DNA from: Ignavibacteria bacterium | Lineage (GTDB): Bacteria; Bacteroidota; Ignavibacteria; Kapaibacteriales; UBA961 | NCBI GenBank assembly: GCA_947491315.1 | Contig: CANLII010000016.1 | Location: 1-50,738, forward strand | DNA length: 50,738 nucleotides | Direction: 5' to 3' | Shown: positions 27,099 through 36,797 of the stretch, one piece after another | Layout: each line of letters begins with the position of its first letter | Numbering within the stretch: position 1 is the stretch's first letter | Notes under the pieces: generated by a model | Told to the model about the DNA's origin: nothing | Seen by the model: the letters and a program-made list of their open reading frames with translations, nothing else | The model's database searches: none | Position numbers and translations under genes: made by a program

Positions 27099-27763
27099 TG
27101 ATTGAACAGATCATGTTTCATGGAGAAGATTTTGAGGCAATGCCCGATCGTTATCGCGCCACATTAATCAATTCCATTTCGGGATTCAAGTCCCTCGGAT
27201 TGATCGGAACGATGAATGATAAAGGCATCACCAATATCGCTGTATTCAATTCCATCGTGCATATTGGCGCTTCCCCTCCATTGCTTGGAATGGTATTCAG
27301 ACCTGATACAGTTCGAAGACATACACTTGAGAACATACTTTCTAGCAAGTATTATACAATCAATCAGGTACATGCTTCCATGCTTTCAATGGCACATTTG
27401 GCAAGCGCAAGATTTGATGATGATGCATCTGAGTTTTCCGGTTGCAATTTTACAGAAGAATTTAGCGATATAGGCAAAGCACCATATATCCAAGAAAGCA
27501 CCGTTAAAATGATGCTTGAATATCGTATGCATATGCCAATTCCACTGAATGGCACCATTTTACTCATAGGTGAAATCATTGAAATGAAAGTTCCAAAACA
27601 TATTATCAATCATGATGGTTTTGCTGATATTCACAAAGCTGGAACATTAACGGTTGCCGGTTTGGATGCATATTATTCCACCAATTTCATTGATCGCTTC
27701 GCATATGCTCGGCCGAATATTCCTATCACATCTTTGATGAATACATCGGAGGATTCAAGATGA
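27098..27763 (+). CDS. flavin reductase domain protein
   Basis: The 221-residue protein has the split-barrel flavin_reduct fold of flavoredoxins and conserved Bacteroidota homologues: SISGFKSLGLIGTMN, ITNIAVFNSIVHIGASPPL, MVFRP, YTINQV and MAHLASARF. It probably binds FMN. The ATG at 27098 overlaps the rhodanese stop; a GTG four codons earlier is possible. It is also coupled downstream by ATGA to the SDR gene. Confidence 0.85.
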   Translation: MIEQIMFHGEDFEAMPDRYRATLINSISGFKSLGLIGTMNDKGITNIAVFNSIVHIGASPPLLGMVFRPDTVRRHTLENILSSKYYTINQVHASMLSMAHLASARFDDDASEFSGCNFTEEFSDIGKAPYIQESTVKMMLEYRMHMPIPLNGTILLIGEIIEMKVPKHIINHDGFADIHKAGTLTVAGLDAYYSTNFIDRFAYARPNIPITSLMNTSEDSR

Positions 27764-28677
27764 AGTCCATAATAGTCACCGGCGGAGCCGGACTCATCGG
27801 AAAGAAACTCATCAAAGTATTAAGTGAGGCAGGATATTCCATCATAGTTTTCAGTAGATCTCCCGATAGAGCTCGAAGAGTATTACCAATGGCACAGGAC
27901 TTCGTGATTTGGAATGGCGAGGTGAATGTTTCGGCAGAATGCACTGAGAAAATCAATGGTGCTTATGCTGTGATTCACCTAGCCGGTGAACCAGTTGCAA
28001 AACGGTGGTCAGATCAGCAAAAGAAAGCAATCTTCGAAAGCAGAAAAAATGGAACTGCAGGAATTGTGAAAGCAATCAGTCAAGTTGCAAATCCTCCACA
28101 ATTCTTCTTTTCTGCATCCGCAATCGGATTCTATGGATCAGATGGCGGGGATGCAATTTTTACTGAATTTTCTGAGGCCGGCGCAGGTTTTTTGGCCAAT
28201 GTATGTATTGAATGGGAAAAACAGGCAATGCAAGCAAATGAATTCACAAGAGTGGTGATTGGTCGCATTGGTATTGTTTTCGATGCTCGAGAAGGGGCAT
28301 TGGCGAAAATGTTATTACCATTTTCTCTGTTTCTTGGTGGCAAAATCGGAACAGGAAATCAATGGATGTCATGGGTTCACCCAATTGACATCATCGGTTT
28401 CATCATGCATGCGCTCGAACATGCACATGTAAAAGGTACATTCAATCTCGTGGCTCCCGCAGCCGTGACAATGAACCGTTTCACTGAATTGATGTCTGCT
28501 GTTTTACATCGACCTTCTTGGTTTCATGTTCCCGATATTGCATTATCTATCATGCTCGGCGAAGGTGCAGTGATCGCAACAGGCGGACAACATGTATTGC
28601 CACAAAGAACCATCGAATCAGGATACAGATTCCAATTCACGGATTGCGATCAAGCGCTTCATGATTTACTGGACTGA
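27760..28677 (+). CDS. TIGR01777-type SDR epimerase (YfcH-like)
   Basis: An extended short-chain dehydrogenase of 305 residues. It has the NAD(P)-binding motif GGAGLIGK (8-15), VIHLAGEPVAKRW, SASAIGFYGSDGG with the Tyr of the active site, and VRIGIV-like VVIGRIGIVFD. A C-terminal DUF1731-type segment contains VPDIALSIMLGEGA and QRTIESGYRF. The substrate is unknown. It overlaps the flavin reductase gene by 4 bases and precedes the MurG homologue by 14. Confidence 0.88.
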   Translation: MKSIIVTGGAGLIGKKLIKVLSEAGYSIIVFSRSPDRARRVLPMAQDFVIWNGEVNVSAECTEKINGAYAVIHLAGEPVAKRWSDQQKKAIFESRKNGTAGIVKAISQVANPPQFFFSASAIGFYGSDGGDAIFTEFSEAGAGFLANVCIEWEKQAMQANEFTRVVIGRIGIVFDAREGALAKMLLPFSLFLGGKIGTGNQWMSWVHPIDIIGFIMHALEHAHVKGTFNLVAPAAVTMNRFTELMSAVLHRPSWFHVPDIALSIMLGEGAVIATGGQHVLPQRTIESGYRFQFTDCDQALHDLLD

Positions 28678-28691
28678 AGCAAAGGAATTCC

Positions 28692-29834
28692 ATGAATACG
28701 TCAGAATCCTCAAACCCAACCATCATCATTGCCGCCGGCGGAACAGGTGGAGATCTATTCCCTGCCATTGCAGTGATGGAAGAATTACAAAATATCATCC
28801 CACAGTTATCCGTGCATTTTACGGGAAGTCCGGACAGGATTGAATCTCGTTATTTACCCAAAAATGGATATGCATTCACACCGATGAATAGTTTGCGTGG
28901 CTTCCGCGGACTGTCATCTTCCATCCTAACGCTGCCATTTATTCTTTTAAAAGCAGTCTTGGAAGCAAAATCAATCATACAAAAGCATCAACCGGCATGC
29001 ATTATTTGTGGCGGGAATTATATCAGTCTTCCGGTTGGAATATATGCGGTATTATCCGGCATTCCACTCATCATCATAGAACCGAATGTCAAGCCCGGAA
29101 AAAATAATGCTCTATTGGGTAGATATGCCAAAATCATCATCATAGCTTTTGAAGAAACTAAGAGCATATATCGTTCTCTCTTTGGTAAAATACCGAATGA
29201 CAATATGAAGCATTGCGGTAATCCCTTGAGATCTGCATTCGTAAAAAGCATTCCTGACAAAGAACATGGTGCAAAAGCATTGAGTTTGGATCCAAACAAA
29301 AAGACATTATTTGTCTTCGGTGGATCTCTTGGTGCGCGTTCCATTAATCAAGCGATGATTAAAATAATTGACCGATTGTCTGAAAAAGGTATACAAATTC
29401 TTTGGCAAACCGGTACTGATTTCAAAATCAATCGCACTCTTCCAACAGATGTCCATGTGATGCAATTCATTGATGACATGCCCTCAGCTTATGCAAGTGC
29501 AGATTTGGTTGTTTGTAGGGCGGGGGGCGGAACGGTTGCGGAATTGGCTGTTTGTGGAAAGTCGGCAATTCTCATTCCATTGCCCGGTGCTTCGAATAAT
29601 GAGCAATCTCTCAATGCGCAAACATTACTTGAGCATGGAGCTGCATTGGTTATTGAAGATGGTGCTTTGGACACCGAATTGGAATATGCCATTGAATTAT
29701 TGCTCAGTAATCAGGATAAGTTGAAGGAAATGGGACAGAATGCTCTAAAGCATGGTAAACCAAATGCTGCAAAAGAGGCCGCTGAGTTCATTTCAGCATA
29801 TATTCCTCATTCCAAAACCTATATCTTAGATTGA
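28692..29834 (+). CDS. murG: MurG-like UDP-GlcNAc:lipid I glycosyltransferase
   Basis: MurG adds GlcNAc to lipid I to make lipid II on the cytoplasmic face. The 380-residue GT-B protein has GGTGGD (16-21), IICGGNYISLP, IIEPNVKPG, HCGNPLRSAF, FGGSLGARSINQAM, QFIDDMPSAY and CRAGGGTVAEL with Glu284. EQSLNA (304-309) in the sugar-nucleotide site is also present. The normally invariant GGTGGH is GGTGGD here, and HEQN is replaced by EPN. It lies outside any division/cell-wall cluster, so it may be the only MurG or a diverged paralogue. Confidence 0.8.
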   Translation: MNTSESSNPTIIIAAGGTGGDLFPAIAVMEELQNIIPQLSVHFTGSPDRIESRYLPKNGYAFTPMNSLRGFRGLSSSILTLPFILLKAVLEAKSIIQKHQPACIICGGNYISLPVGIYAVLSGIPLIIIEPNVKPGKNNALLGRYAKIIIIAFEETKSIYRSLFGKIPNDNMKHCGNPLRSAFVKSIPDKEHGAKALSLDPNKKTLFVFGGSLGARSINQAMIKIIDRLSEKGIQILWQTGTDFKINRTLPTDVHVMQFIDDMPSAYASADLVVCRAGGGTVAELAVCGKSAILIPLPGASNNEQSLNAQTLLEHGAALVIEDGALDTELEYAIELLLSNQDKLKEMGQNALKHGKPNAAKEAAEFISAYIPHSKTYILD

Positions 29835-29947
29835 AAATTGGTGTATTCAACCTAAATGAGTTGTTTTTTGGTCCATTTGAAGTTTTTGGCATAAAAGTGG
29901 GGTATATGGGAGTTGGTACTTAAATCATTTATAATGTCAGTAAAGAC

Positions 29948-30814
29948 ATGATCAATAATCCAATGAAATTCATCAAAATGGCTTTGCCAATGCTTCTCAG
30001 TGTATTCCTTTTAGGACTATGCTCCTCTCCATTAGCATTAGGTCAGGCATCCATCGTCCGAAACAGACTACAATCTCTTGCAATGGGTAAACTTGACGAG
30101 GTTAAAAGAGATTTACCAGACTTATTGGCTGAATTTCCCGATGATCCCGGTGTTCAGTTTTTACATGCCTCTGTTTTGGAGGATATGTCAAAATCTCTTC
30201 CCATGTATCAACGGATTGTAAAAGAGCAACCTGATTGCGAATGGTCAGACGATGCACAATGGCGCATTGTTCATTATTATGCGATGAAACGAGATACCGC
30301 CAAAGCAAGGGAGGAAATGCAAAACTTCAGATCTGCTTATCCAAAATCAGAATTATTATTGACTGCATATGATCTTCTTCGCGCCACAGTTGGTGGAGCA
30401 GGAAGACCTTCGAAACAACCTGTAAAGCCAGAAAACAAGACGGAAAAAAAACCTGAAGAAAAGAAAATCGTTAAAATAGATTCTGTTGCCAAGAAACCAA
30501 TACCCACAAAGATTGATTCCAGCTTGATTACTCGCGGGAATATGACTAATCAAAAAAACAATCGTGCAGAGACTCTCTTCACATTACAAGTGGGAGTTTT
30601 CAAAACAAAAGCCGCCGCCGATCAAGAATTTGAAGACTATAAAGCAAAAAGAATGAAAGTGAATCTCACTGATAGAAAAATGCCGGATGGTTCTTTGCGA
30701 TATGTTGTGACTATTGGTGAATATACATCACGAAAAAATGCGGAAGCCGGTGTGGCATTGGTCAAAGATGTATGCAATTGCACTCCCCTCATCATTCAAA
30801 AACTAGATCAATAA
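29948..30814 (+). CDS. secreted TPR-like protein with C-terminal SPOR domain
   Basis: The 288-residue protein has a signal peptide (FIKMALPMLLSVFLLGLCSS...) and a TPR-like helical region at about 35-145. A Lys/Pro/Glu-rich linker spans 150-205. The SPOR domain (about 208-288) contains FTLQVGVFKTKAAADQEF and YVVTIGEYTSRKNAEAG. SPOR domains bind denuded glycan strands at septa, so a periplasmic cell-wall role is likely. A second in-frame ATG lies five codons in. The 113-base gap upstream from murG suggests its own promoter, but I see no TAnnTTTG there. Confidence 0.82.
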   Translation: MINNPMKFIKMALPMLLSVFLLGLCSSPLALGQASIVRNRLQSLAMGKLDEVKRDLPDLLAEFPDDPGVQFLHASVLEDMSKSLPMYQRIVKEQPDCEWSDDAQWRIVHYYAMKRDTAKAREEMQNFRSAYPKSELLLTAYDLLRATVGGAGRPSKQPVKPENKTEKKPEEKKIVKIDSVAKKPIPTKIDSSLITRGNMTNQKNNRAETLFTLQVGVFKTKAAADQEFEDYKAKRMKVNLTDRKMPDGSLRYVVTIGEYTSRKNAEAGVALVKDVCNCTPLIIQKLDQ

Positions 30815-30817
30815 ATC

Positions 30818-30839
30818 ATGGCTCTCACTTGAGGGCCAT
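30818..30839. terminator. hairpin between convergent SPOR-protein and hutI genes
   Basis: ATGGCTCTC (30818-30826), loop ACTT and GAGGGCCAT (30831-30839) form a 9-bp stem with one G-T pair. It fits exactly between the two convergent stop codons. T tracts are weak on both sides (TTATTCATT on the plus side), so it may act as a bidirectional terminator or only as a 3' barrier. Confidence 0.5.
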
Positions 30840-30842
30840 TAT

Positions 30843-32084
30843 TCATTGTATAGAAATTCCCCTACTCCAAGTTTTTGCAATATGATTCACTCCGAAATGA
30901 TATACCATATCGGAATATGAAGATGTGTCCAATATATTGAAGTCTGCACTTTTCCCGATTTCAATGCTTCCACAATATTGTTCAGCCCCCAGAGCATAAG
31001 CCCCATGTAAAGTGGCTGATGTCAATGCTTCTTCGATGCTCATCCCCATATTCATGCAAGCAAGCGAAAGAATAGTCTGCATATTCGGAGTATAACATGA
31101 TCCCGGATTACAATCCGTTGCTAGAGCAACAATCAATCCTCGATCGATCATTCTTCTTGCTGGAGCATAGGGCAAACGCAATGTATATGCAGTTCCTGGT
31201 AACAATGTGGCAATCGTTCCACCTTGTTTTATTGCATCCATTCCTGCCTCGGAACAATACAGTAAATGGTCTGCAGACACCACTTTTAATTCACCTGCCA
31301 TTTCAGCGGCACCGAAAGAAGACAATTCATCGGCATGTACTTTGCAGGAAAATCCAAGTTCCATTGCTTTTTGCAGGATTCTACGGGAATCTTCAATTGA
31401 ATAATAACCGGTATCTGTAAACACATCACAGAAATCAACGACATTCAGTTCTTTTATCGCAGGAAGCATTTCATTGATGATGAGATCGATATATGCTGAA
31501 CGATTATGAGCATATTCCGGAGGAAAATCATGAGCTCCCATGAATGTGCTGAAGATGCGAATTGGGACTTCATTCTTGACTATTTCAATGGCTTTAATTA
31601 AGGCAATCTCAGATTCCTGAGAAAGTCCATATCCACTCTTCATCTCAATGGTAGTCGTACCATATTCAATTGCCTTCCAAGCCAGTTCAATCCCCTTCTC
31701 AGCCAATTCTTCAATGGATGCTTTACGAACTGCTGAGACAGTACTCAGTATTCCACCACCTTCTGATGCAATCTGCTGATAGGTTATACCACGAAGTCTT
31801 CTCGCAAATTCATTCGAGCGATTACCCGCAAAGACGCAATGCGTATGAGAATCCACAAATCCCGGAATGATTGCTCGACCATTTGCATCAATCACTTGAT
31901 CAATCATGTATTCGGTGGGTATATCTGATGATGTACCAATCCATTCAAATGTATCGGTGAATATCATCGCAGCATCATGAATGATGGAAAGTTCATTCAT
32001 TGATTCGTGGATATTTCCTCTTGCATCCGTTTTCTGCGAGATGGTGATCAGTGATCCGATATTTGAAATGAGGATTCGCTTCAT
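30843..32084 (-). CDS. hutI: imidazolonepropionase
   Basis: HutI hydrolyses imidazolone-5-propionate to formiminoglutamate in histidine breakdown. The 413-residue amidohydrolase has the metal site VDSHTHCVFAG (His80, His82), RLRGITYQQI, EMKSGYGL, TFMGAHDFPPEY, CKVHADELSSFG, SADHL and ATDCNPGSCYTPNM. All are typical. No hutH, hutU or hutG is beside it; it ends a long minus-strand run, 9 bases after the adenosyltransferase gene. Confidence 0.95.
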   Translation of the reverse strand: MKRILISNIGSLITISQKTDARGNIHESMNELSIIHDAAMIFTDTFEWIGTSSDIPTEYMIDQVIDANGRAIIPGFVDSHTHCVFAGNRSNEFARRLRGITYQQIASEGGGILSTVSAVRKASIEELAEKGIELAWKAIEYGTTTIEMKSGYGLSQESEIALIKAIEIVKNEVPIRIFSTFMGAHDFPPEYAHNRSAYIDLIINEMLPAIKELNVVDFCDVFTDTGYYSIEDSRRILQKAMELGFSCKVHADELSSFGAAEMAGELKVVSADHLLYCSEAGMDAIKQGGTIATLLPGTAYTLRLPYAPARRMIDRGLIVALATDCNPGSCYTPNMQTILSLACMNMGMSIEEALTSATLHGAYALGAEQYCGSIEIGKSADFNILDTSSYSDMVYHFGVNHIAKTWSRGISIQ

Positions 32085-32093
32085 GATGATATA

Positions 32094-32639
32094 TCAAGGT
32101 TTCCATTCAATGTCATCATGCCCTTCCTTGGCATTCACAAAGCGTGCAGCAACAAAGAAATAATCAGATAATCTATTGATGAATCTAAGAACAATTGGAT
32201 TAATTTCTTCATCTTGTTTCAATGCAACAATTGCTCTTTCGGCTCTTCTGCAAACAGTTCGAGCCAAATGTAAATGCGCTCCTCCGGGAGAACCACCCGG
32301 CAAAATAAAATTCCTCAAAGCAGGAAGATGTTCTTGATATGCATCAATCCATTTTTCAAGAAAATCCACATGCTCTTCAGTGATTGCTGGCACAGATGAT
32401 TTTTGAGATGCATCCTGGGGTGTTGCAAGATCAGATCCAACCGTAAAAAGTAATGAAGAGATATGTTGCAATGGTTCACTGACTTTTGCATGTACATCAT
32501 GTGTGAGGGCAACTCCGATTACAGCATTCAATTCATCAACCGTTCCATATGCTTCAATTCTCGCTGAGAATTTTGCAACGCGTTTACCACCAAAAAGACC
32601 GGTGGTTCCATCATCGCCGGTTTTCGTATAAATTTTCAT
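32094..32639 (-). CDS. PduO-type cob(I)alamin adenosyltransferase
   Basis: It transfers adenosyl from ATP to cob(I)alamin to make coenzyme B12. The ATG at 32639 gives the canonical start MKIYTKTGDDGTTGLFGG. Other motifs are AYGTVDELNAVIG, FILPGG, ARTVCRRAERAI, FINRLSDYFFVAAR and the terminal WKP. The 181-residue length is standard. An upstream in-frame ATG would add four residues. It lies between folD and hutI and implies B12-dependent enzymes elsewhere. Confidence 0.93.
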   Translation of the reverse strand: MKIYTKTGDDGTTGLFGGKRVAKFSARIEAYGTVDELNAVIGVALTHDVHAKVSEPLQHISSLLFTVGSDLATPQDASQKSSVPAITEEHVDFLEKWIDAYQEHLPALRNFILPGGSPGGAHLHLARTVCRRAERAIVALKQDEEINPIVLRFINRLSDYFFVAARFVNAKEGHDDIEWKP

Positions 32640-32657
32640 GTAAAGACTCAAGTATAG

Positions 32658-33509
32658 TTATAGAATGATACCCAATGCTTTTTCGGCTGCCGTTAGTGTT
32701 TGCGACATCAATGTGCTGATGGTCATGGGACCAACACCACCCGGAACAGGTGTAAATGCAGATGAAAGCGGGTATGCATCCGCATGTACATCTCCAATCC
32801 CACCAGGATGATATCCTGCGTCAATGATGATGGAACCTTCGCGAATCCAATCTTTTTGCACAAAAGCCGGCTTGCCGACTGCGGCAACAAGAATATCGGC
32901 CATGCGAATATGCTCTTGGAGATTGACTGTACGAGAATGACAAATCGTTACGGTGCAATCTTCATTTAACAGCATTGCTGACATTGGTTTTCCTAGAATG
33001 GGACTGCGACCTAGTACAACGGCATGTTTTCCTCTGAGAGGAATTTCATAATGTTTGAGTATGGTCATGATTCCGGCAGGTGTTGCCGAGCCATAAGCAT
33101 CAGAGCCCATGGCCATTCTACCATATCCAAGACAAGTCACGCCATCTACATCTTTTTCTAATGCAATCGAATCAAAACAATGCCTTTCATCTATTTGATG
33201 AGGAACGGGATGTTGCAAAAGAATGCCATGAATATCGGGGTTGGAATTCAATTCATTTATAACTGCTTTGAGTTCAGCTGTTGTGGTATGCTCAGGCAAC
33301 TCAATTGATCGAGAATCCATGCCGATACGCCTGCAAGCATTGCCTTTCATCTTGACATATGTTGTACTGGCAGGATCATGACCAACTAGAATCGTAGCTA
33401 AGATTGGAATTCTTCCGGGTGCATGAGCAAGCAATGCCTGCGTTCTTTGAGCAAGCTTTTGCTCAATGTGCTTTGCAAGTGATTTACCGTCTAAAATGAG
33501 GGGATTCAT
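32658..33509 (-). CDS. folD: methylenetetrahydrofolate dehydrogenase/cyclohydrolase
   Basis: This bifunctional enzyme converts 5,10-methylene-THF to 10-formyl-THF with NADP+. At 283 residues it has the active-site region [16 protein letters not shown] (Tyr51, Lys55), [41 protein letters not shown] and [17 protein letters not shown]. It pairs functionally with the cyclo-ligase at 7462-8064. Confidence 0.97.
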   Translation of the reverse strand: MNPLILDGKSLAKHIEQKLAQRTQALLAHAPGRIPILATILVGHDPASTTYVKMKGNACRRIGMDSRSIELPEHTTTAELKAVINELNSNPDIHGILLQHPVPHQIDERHCFDSIALEKDVDGVTCLGYGRMAMGSDAYGSATPAGIMTILKHYEIPLRGKHAVVLGRSPILGKPMSAMLLNEDCTVTICHSRTVNLQEHIRMADILVAAVGKPAFVQKDWIREGSIIIDAGYHPGGIGDVHADAYPLSSAFTPVPGGVGPMTISTLMSQTLTAAEKALGIIL

Positions 33510-33559
33510 GTTGGTCCGAAGGATTACTTATGGTATTCAAATTAACCAATAAATGCATT

Positions 33560-34543
33560 TCAGGAGGCATGCTCACTTGCAATCAGAACTTTAGCATTTT
33601 CATGCAGAGAGTATAATTGTACATTATCCAATCCTGCTGGCAGAAATGCCGAATATGCTTTTGGCAAAGCTTCGATAGATTCATCATGGAGAATATGCAC
33701 AATATGTTCTCCAATATTTGTAATCAACTTTGCTCGATGATTCATTGAACAATCGAATGGCTGTGATCCGAGAGTGATTGTATCAAGCTTGAAATACTGC
33801 TCATTCACCAATGATTGCACGCTATTTCCATGAGCATCTGTATTGATCGGGTATTGATGATAGGGAAATATTCCTGCTCCGGGCCGCGTACATTTCAAAC
33901 CTTTTTCAATATGTAATTCTCGTGGTTTGCCATCCAAACCCGGTCTATCCCAATCATAAAGTCGATATGTTGTATCACTGGTTTGCTGTAATTCATAGAG
34001 AAGTATTCCGGGTCCGATTGCATGCACCGTGCCCGCAGGAACAAATATGACATCACCCGATTTCACATTCATAAACTGCAATTGCTCGGTTGGCTTATCT
34101 TGCTCTATGGAATCAGCATAATCTTGAATGCTGATCCCATTTTTTAAATCATATTGGATCTTTGCATCATCTTGTGCAGAAAGTATAAACCAGCATTCAG
34201 TCTTACCCCTGGGCTCTCCTTCCAATTCCAAAGCTAGCGCATCATCGGGATGCACTTGAACGGATAACCATTCTTGAGCATCGAGTATTTTGACAAGCAA
34301 GGGAAATTCAATTGCTTCACTTCTTCCTGTCAACTCAAGAGGATATGCATCTATTACTTCTTGCAGCGTTTTTCCGGCAAATGCACCATTGCTTATGATA
34401 TTCTTTGTGTGAATTTCCCAAGATTCACCAATTGCTTCAGGTGTTTTCACACCATATTTCCATTGATGAATGGAATGTCCTCCCCATACTTTTTCGAGAA
34501 GCACTTGGTTAAAAAGAAGTGGATATAATTTCATGTCTGCCAT
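33560..34543 (-). CDS. manA: class I mannose-6-phosphate isomerase
   Basis: It interconverts mannose 6-phosphate and fructose 6-phosphate, feeding GDP-mannose synthesis. The cupin motifs are visible: VWGGHSI, GESWEIH, LSVQVHPDD (zinc ligands) and FVPAGTVHAIGPGILLYELQQ. The ATG at 34543 overlaps the upstream TGA (TGATG), giving 327 residues (MADMKLYPLLF). It is translationally coupled to the phosphoesterase gene. Mannose supply fits the mannosyltransferase-like genes in the window. Confidence 0.92.
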   Translation of the reverse strand: MADMKLYPLLFNQVLLEKVWGGHSIHQWKYGVKTPEAIGESWEIHTKNIISNGAFAGKTLQEVIDAYPLELTGRSEAIEFPLLVKILDAQEWLSVQVHPDDALALELEGEPRGKTECWFILSAQDDAKIQYDLKNGISIQDYADSIEQDKPTEQLQFMNVKSGDVIFVPAGTVHAIGPGILLYELQQTSDTTYRLYDWDRPGLDGKPRELHIEKGLKCTRPGAGIFPYHQYPINTDAHGNSVQSLVNEQYFKLDTITLGSQPFDCSMNHRAKLITNIGEHIVHILHDESIEALPKAYSAFLPAGLDNVQLYSLHENAKVLIASEHAS

Positions 34544-35316
34544 CAATAACATTCTCGCAATTGAATGCCATTTTGAGAACAAATGGTGATATAATGAGAA
34601 GGACGATCTGTCCAACAACCTGAATTACAGTATAGGATACCATTATGCTCTTTGAGCAAAGGTATATGAGTATGTCCACAAAAGACAAATTGCGCGCCTT
34701 TCTTTCTTGCATATGCAATTGCGGATTCGGCACTTGAATCAGACAATTGTAACCACTTTTTACTCGTTCTCTTCACCCATCGACTCAATTGTTGTTGCTC
34801 AAAATCAACTTTTTGCAAAAGCAAATAGAGATATGATGCGATATCGGTCAATCTTGCATTTTCAGTGATGAATGAATCAAATTGATGTCCATGCAAAGCC
34901 AAATATTTCTTGTTCTCAAACTCCCAGACATATTCTTCTAAGACTTCAATACCAAGCAAATGTGAAAGGATTTCAGCCACACCATCATGATTGCCAATCA
35001 CCCAAGTGACTTGAGAGTCAATCTTATGTCCTGATATTTTCCTGATATACGATAGAAATTTCCAATCACTTTTACTGAGCCTTTTAAAATTCAAATCATC
35101 GAATACATCACCATTCAAAATCAATCTTTTAAAATGGAATTGCTTGATGATGTCCAATAATTGTTTTGATCTGGAAACCTCGGAACCCAGATGAATATCT
35201 GAAACAATCAGAGTATCCACCTCTTCAATTGCATCTTCGAATGCAAATTCTTCAGATTCATCTATATTCATGTTTTTGAAGATTATTGAAAGATTGAATG
35301 CAAATATACTTTTCAA
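34543..35316 (-). CDS. LpxH-like calcineurin-type phosphoesterase
   Basis: This metallophosphoesterase of 257 residues has VSDIHLGSEVSRS (38-50), LNGDVFDD, VIGNHDG, LHGHQFD and CGHTHIP. The size and HGHQFD are those of the UDP-2,3-diacylglucosamine pyrophosphatase (LpxH/YbbF-type) group. It may therefore serve lipid A synthesis, though other diphosphatases look alike. An in-frame ATG at 35271 could be the start. It lies within an envelope-rich run after plsC and the Yip1 gene. Confidence 0.75.
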   Translation of the reverse strand: MKSIFAFNLSIIFKNMNIDESEEFAFEDAIEEVDTLIVSDIHLGSEVSRSKQLLDIIKQFHFKRLILNGDVFDDLNFKRLSKSDWKFLSYIRKISGHKIDSQVTWVIGNHDGVAEILSHLLGIEVLEEYVWEFENKKYLALHGHQFDSFITENARLTDIASYLYLLLQKVDFEQQQLSRWVKRTSKKWLQLSDSSAESAIAYARKKGAQFVFCGHTHIPLLKEHNGILYCNSGCWTDRPSHYITICSQNGIQLRECY

Positions 35317-35354
35317 TTCAGGCAGTTTCTATCGAATTATGATTTCTTTATGCA

Positions 35355-36047
35355 TCAAGATGTATACAATGCACCAATTGATGTAAAGAGAGCAAACCAA
35401 GATAACACCAAGAGTATCGCAATGATGGAGGCAATCTTTCCATATTTAGGTTCTATATGAGAAAAACCAATCATTGCAAAAGCTGATGCAGTATAAGAAG
35501 CGAGTAGGAAGATATTCATTCTTGCAAGAATTGCATAGAGAAATGGTTGTTCAACTGGATTGATGAATACTCCCAAATGTGGTCCCCATTGCAAAGATCC
35601 AAATGCAAATGACATAATTCCGGTAATGAAAGTACCGAGGGCATAGATGCCAGAACTATAAGCAGAAATACCCGTGATTTCATAGAGTTTTTTACTCTCT
35701 TTTGTCATTGCCCAATGAATCACCCACATAACAAATCCAAAACCCAAGATACCGATGAATGAAATCGTGAGTGTTGAAAGCAAAGCTTGATCAAATGGAA
35801 GAGATATAAGCTTATTTTTTTGTATTGCACCGGCATTTTTCATCCATGGCTGCATCATGGCTATATTCTCATTAATCAATGCCGGACTTTTTCTATGCAA
35901 CCAAGTGACGAACAAAGTAGCTACAGTTTCGAGTATACCCGCAAAAACAATTGACTTGAGTGGTTCGGAATTTCCATTCAATCCTGCTTGATGGGGTTTC
36001 GAAAAAATCGTTGCGAATCCTTTAAGCCATGTATAATCTTTGCTCAT
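35355..36047 (-). CDS. Yip1-family integral membrane protein
   Basis: A 230-residue protein with about five transmembrane segments (near residues 30-48, 88-112, 130-152, 165-190 and 205-225). Its FATIFSKPHQAG opening is typical of bacterial Yip1 proteins. The function of bacterial Yip1 proteins is not established. It starts two bases after the plsC stop region boundary and lies between plsC and the LpxH-like gene. Confidence 0.65.
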   Translation of the reverse strand: MSKDYTWLKGFATIFSKPHQAGLNGNSEPLKSIVFAGILETVATLFVTWLHRKSPALINENIAMMQPWMKNAGAIQKNKLISLPFDQALLSTLTISFIGILGFGFVMWVIHWAMTKESKKLYEITGISAYSSGIYALGTFITGIMSFAFGSLQWGPHLGVFINPVEQPFLYAILARMNIFLLASYTASAFAMIGFSHIEPKYGKIASIIAILLVLSWFALFTSIGALYTS

Positions 36048-36049
36048 AT

Positions 36050-36793
36050 CTATGTATTCTTTAGTGATTTCATTTCGATGGGTAATACTGCATTTATGGC
36101 AGAATGAACATTATCCTGCAATTGCAGTTCATACTCTTTATCCATGTTTTTCATAGTTTCAAAAGGAGGAAGAACAGTCAGGGTCACTTCACCTGGGTAA
36201 AATCTTTTACTTTCCTTGGGCATGATTGTATGAGCACCGGCAAGAGCAATTGGGATAATCTGTTTTCCGGATCTAGATGCCAGCAAAAAAGCACCACGCT
36301 TGAAAGCAGCAAGTTTTCCATCTTTTGATCTTGTTCCTTCTGCAAAAATCACGACGGATTCACCAATACTGATGGATTTCACTGCTTCATCAATCCCCTT
36401 CATTGCATCTCTTGCTTTTTCTCTTTGAATGCCGATGAATGGAGAACTCGCAAGACCCCAACCGAAAAAAGGAATTCGTTCAAGGTTTTTTCTATACATA
36501 AAGCGTATAGTATCCGGGATTGATGCAAGTACAATGGGAATGTCGAAATAACTGGTGTGATTCACCACATATATCCTGCTTTGCATTGGGTAGAGATGTT
36601 CCAAGCCATGAACATGGATTGTAACACCGGCGAGTTTTAACATGAAGGAAGACCAATTCTTGGAGCAGAAAAAGTATGCAGTTCTTATACCGATCAAGCT
36701 CAACAATAGTGCAACAAGAGAATAAAGAATAGTTGCAATCACTATCAGAAAAGCGCGAATATAGAATACAATATTGGAAACTAAGTCTTTCAT
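36050..36793 (-). CDS. plsC: 1-acyl-sn-glycerol-3-phosphate acyltransferase
   Basis: It adds the second acyl chain to lysophosphatidate. The 247-residue protein starts at the ATG at 36793, four bases after the lolD stop. A longer frame starting at 36850 would run into lolD and is less likely. It has an N-terminal membrane segment, the catalytic HTSYFD (His79, Asp84), RKNLERIPFFGWG, IQRE and the substrate motif FAEGTRS (Glu152). All family blocks are present. Confidence 0.9.
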   Translation of the reverse strand: MKDLVSNIVFYIRAFLIVIATILYSLVALLLSLIGIRTAYFFCSKNWSSFMLKLAGVTIHVHGLEHLYPMQSRIYVVNHTSYFDIPIVLASIPDTIRFMYRKNLERIPFFGWGLASSPFIGIQREKARDAMKGIDEAVKSISIGESVVIFAEGTRSKDGKLAAFKRGAFLLASRSGKQIIPIALAGAHTIMPKESKRFYPGEVTLTVLPPFETMKNMDKEYELQLQDNVHSAINAVLPIEMKSLKNT

Positions 36794-36797
36794 GAAA

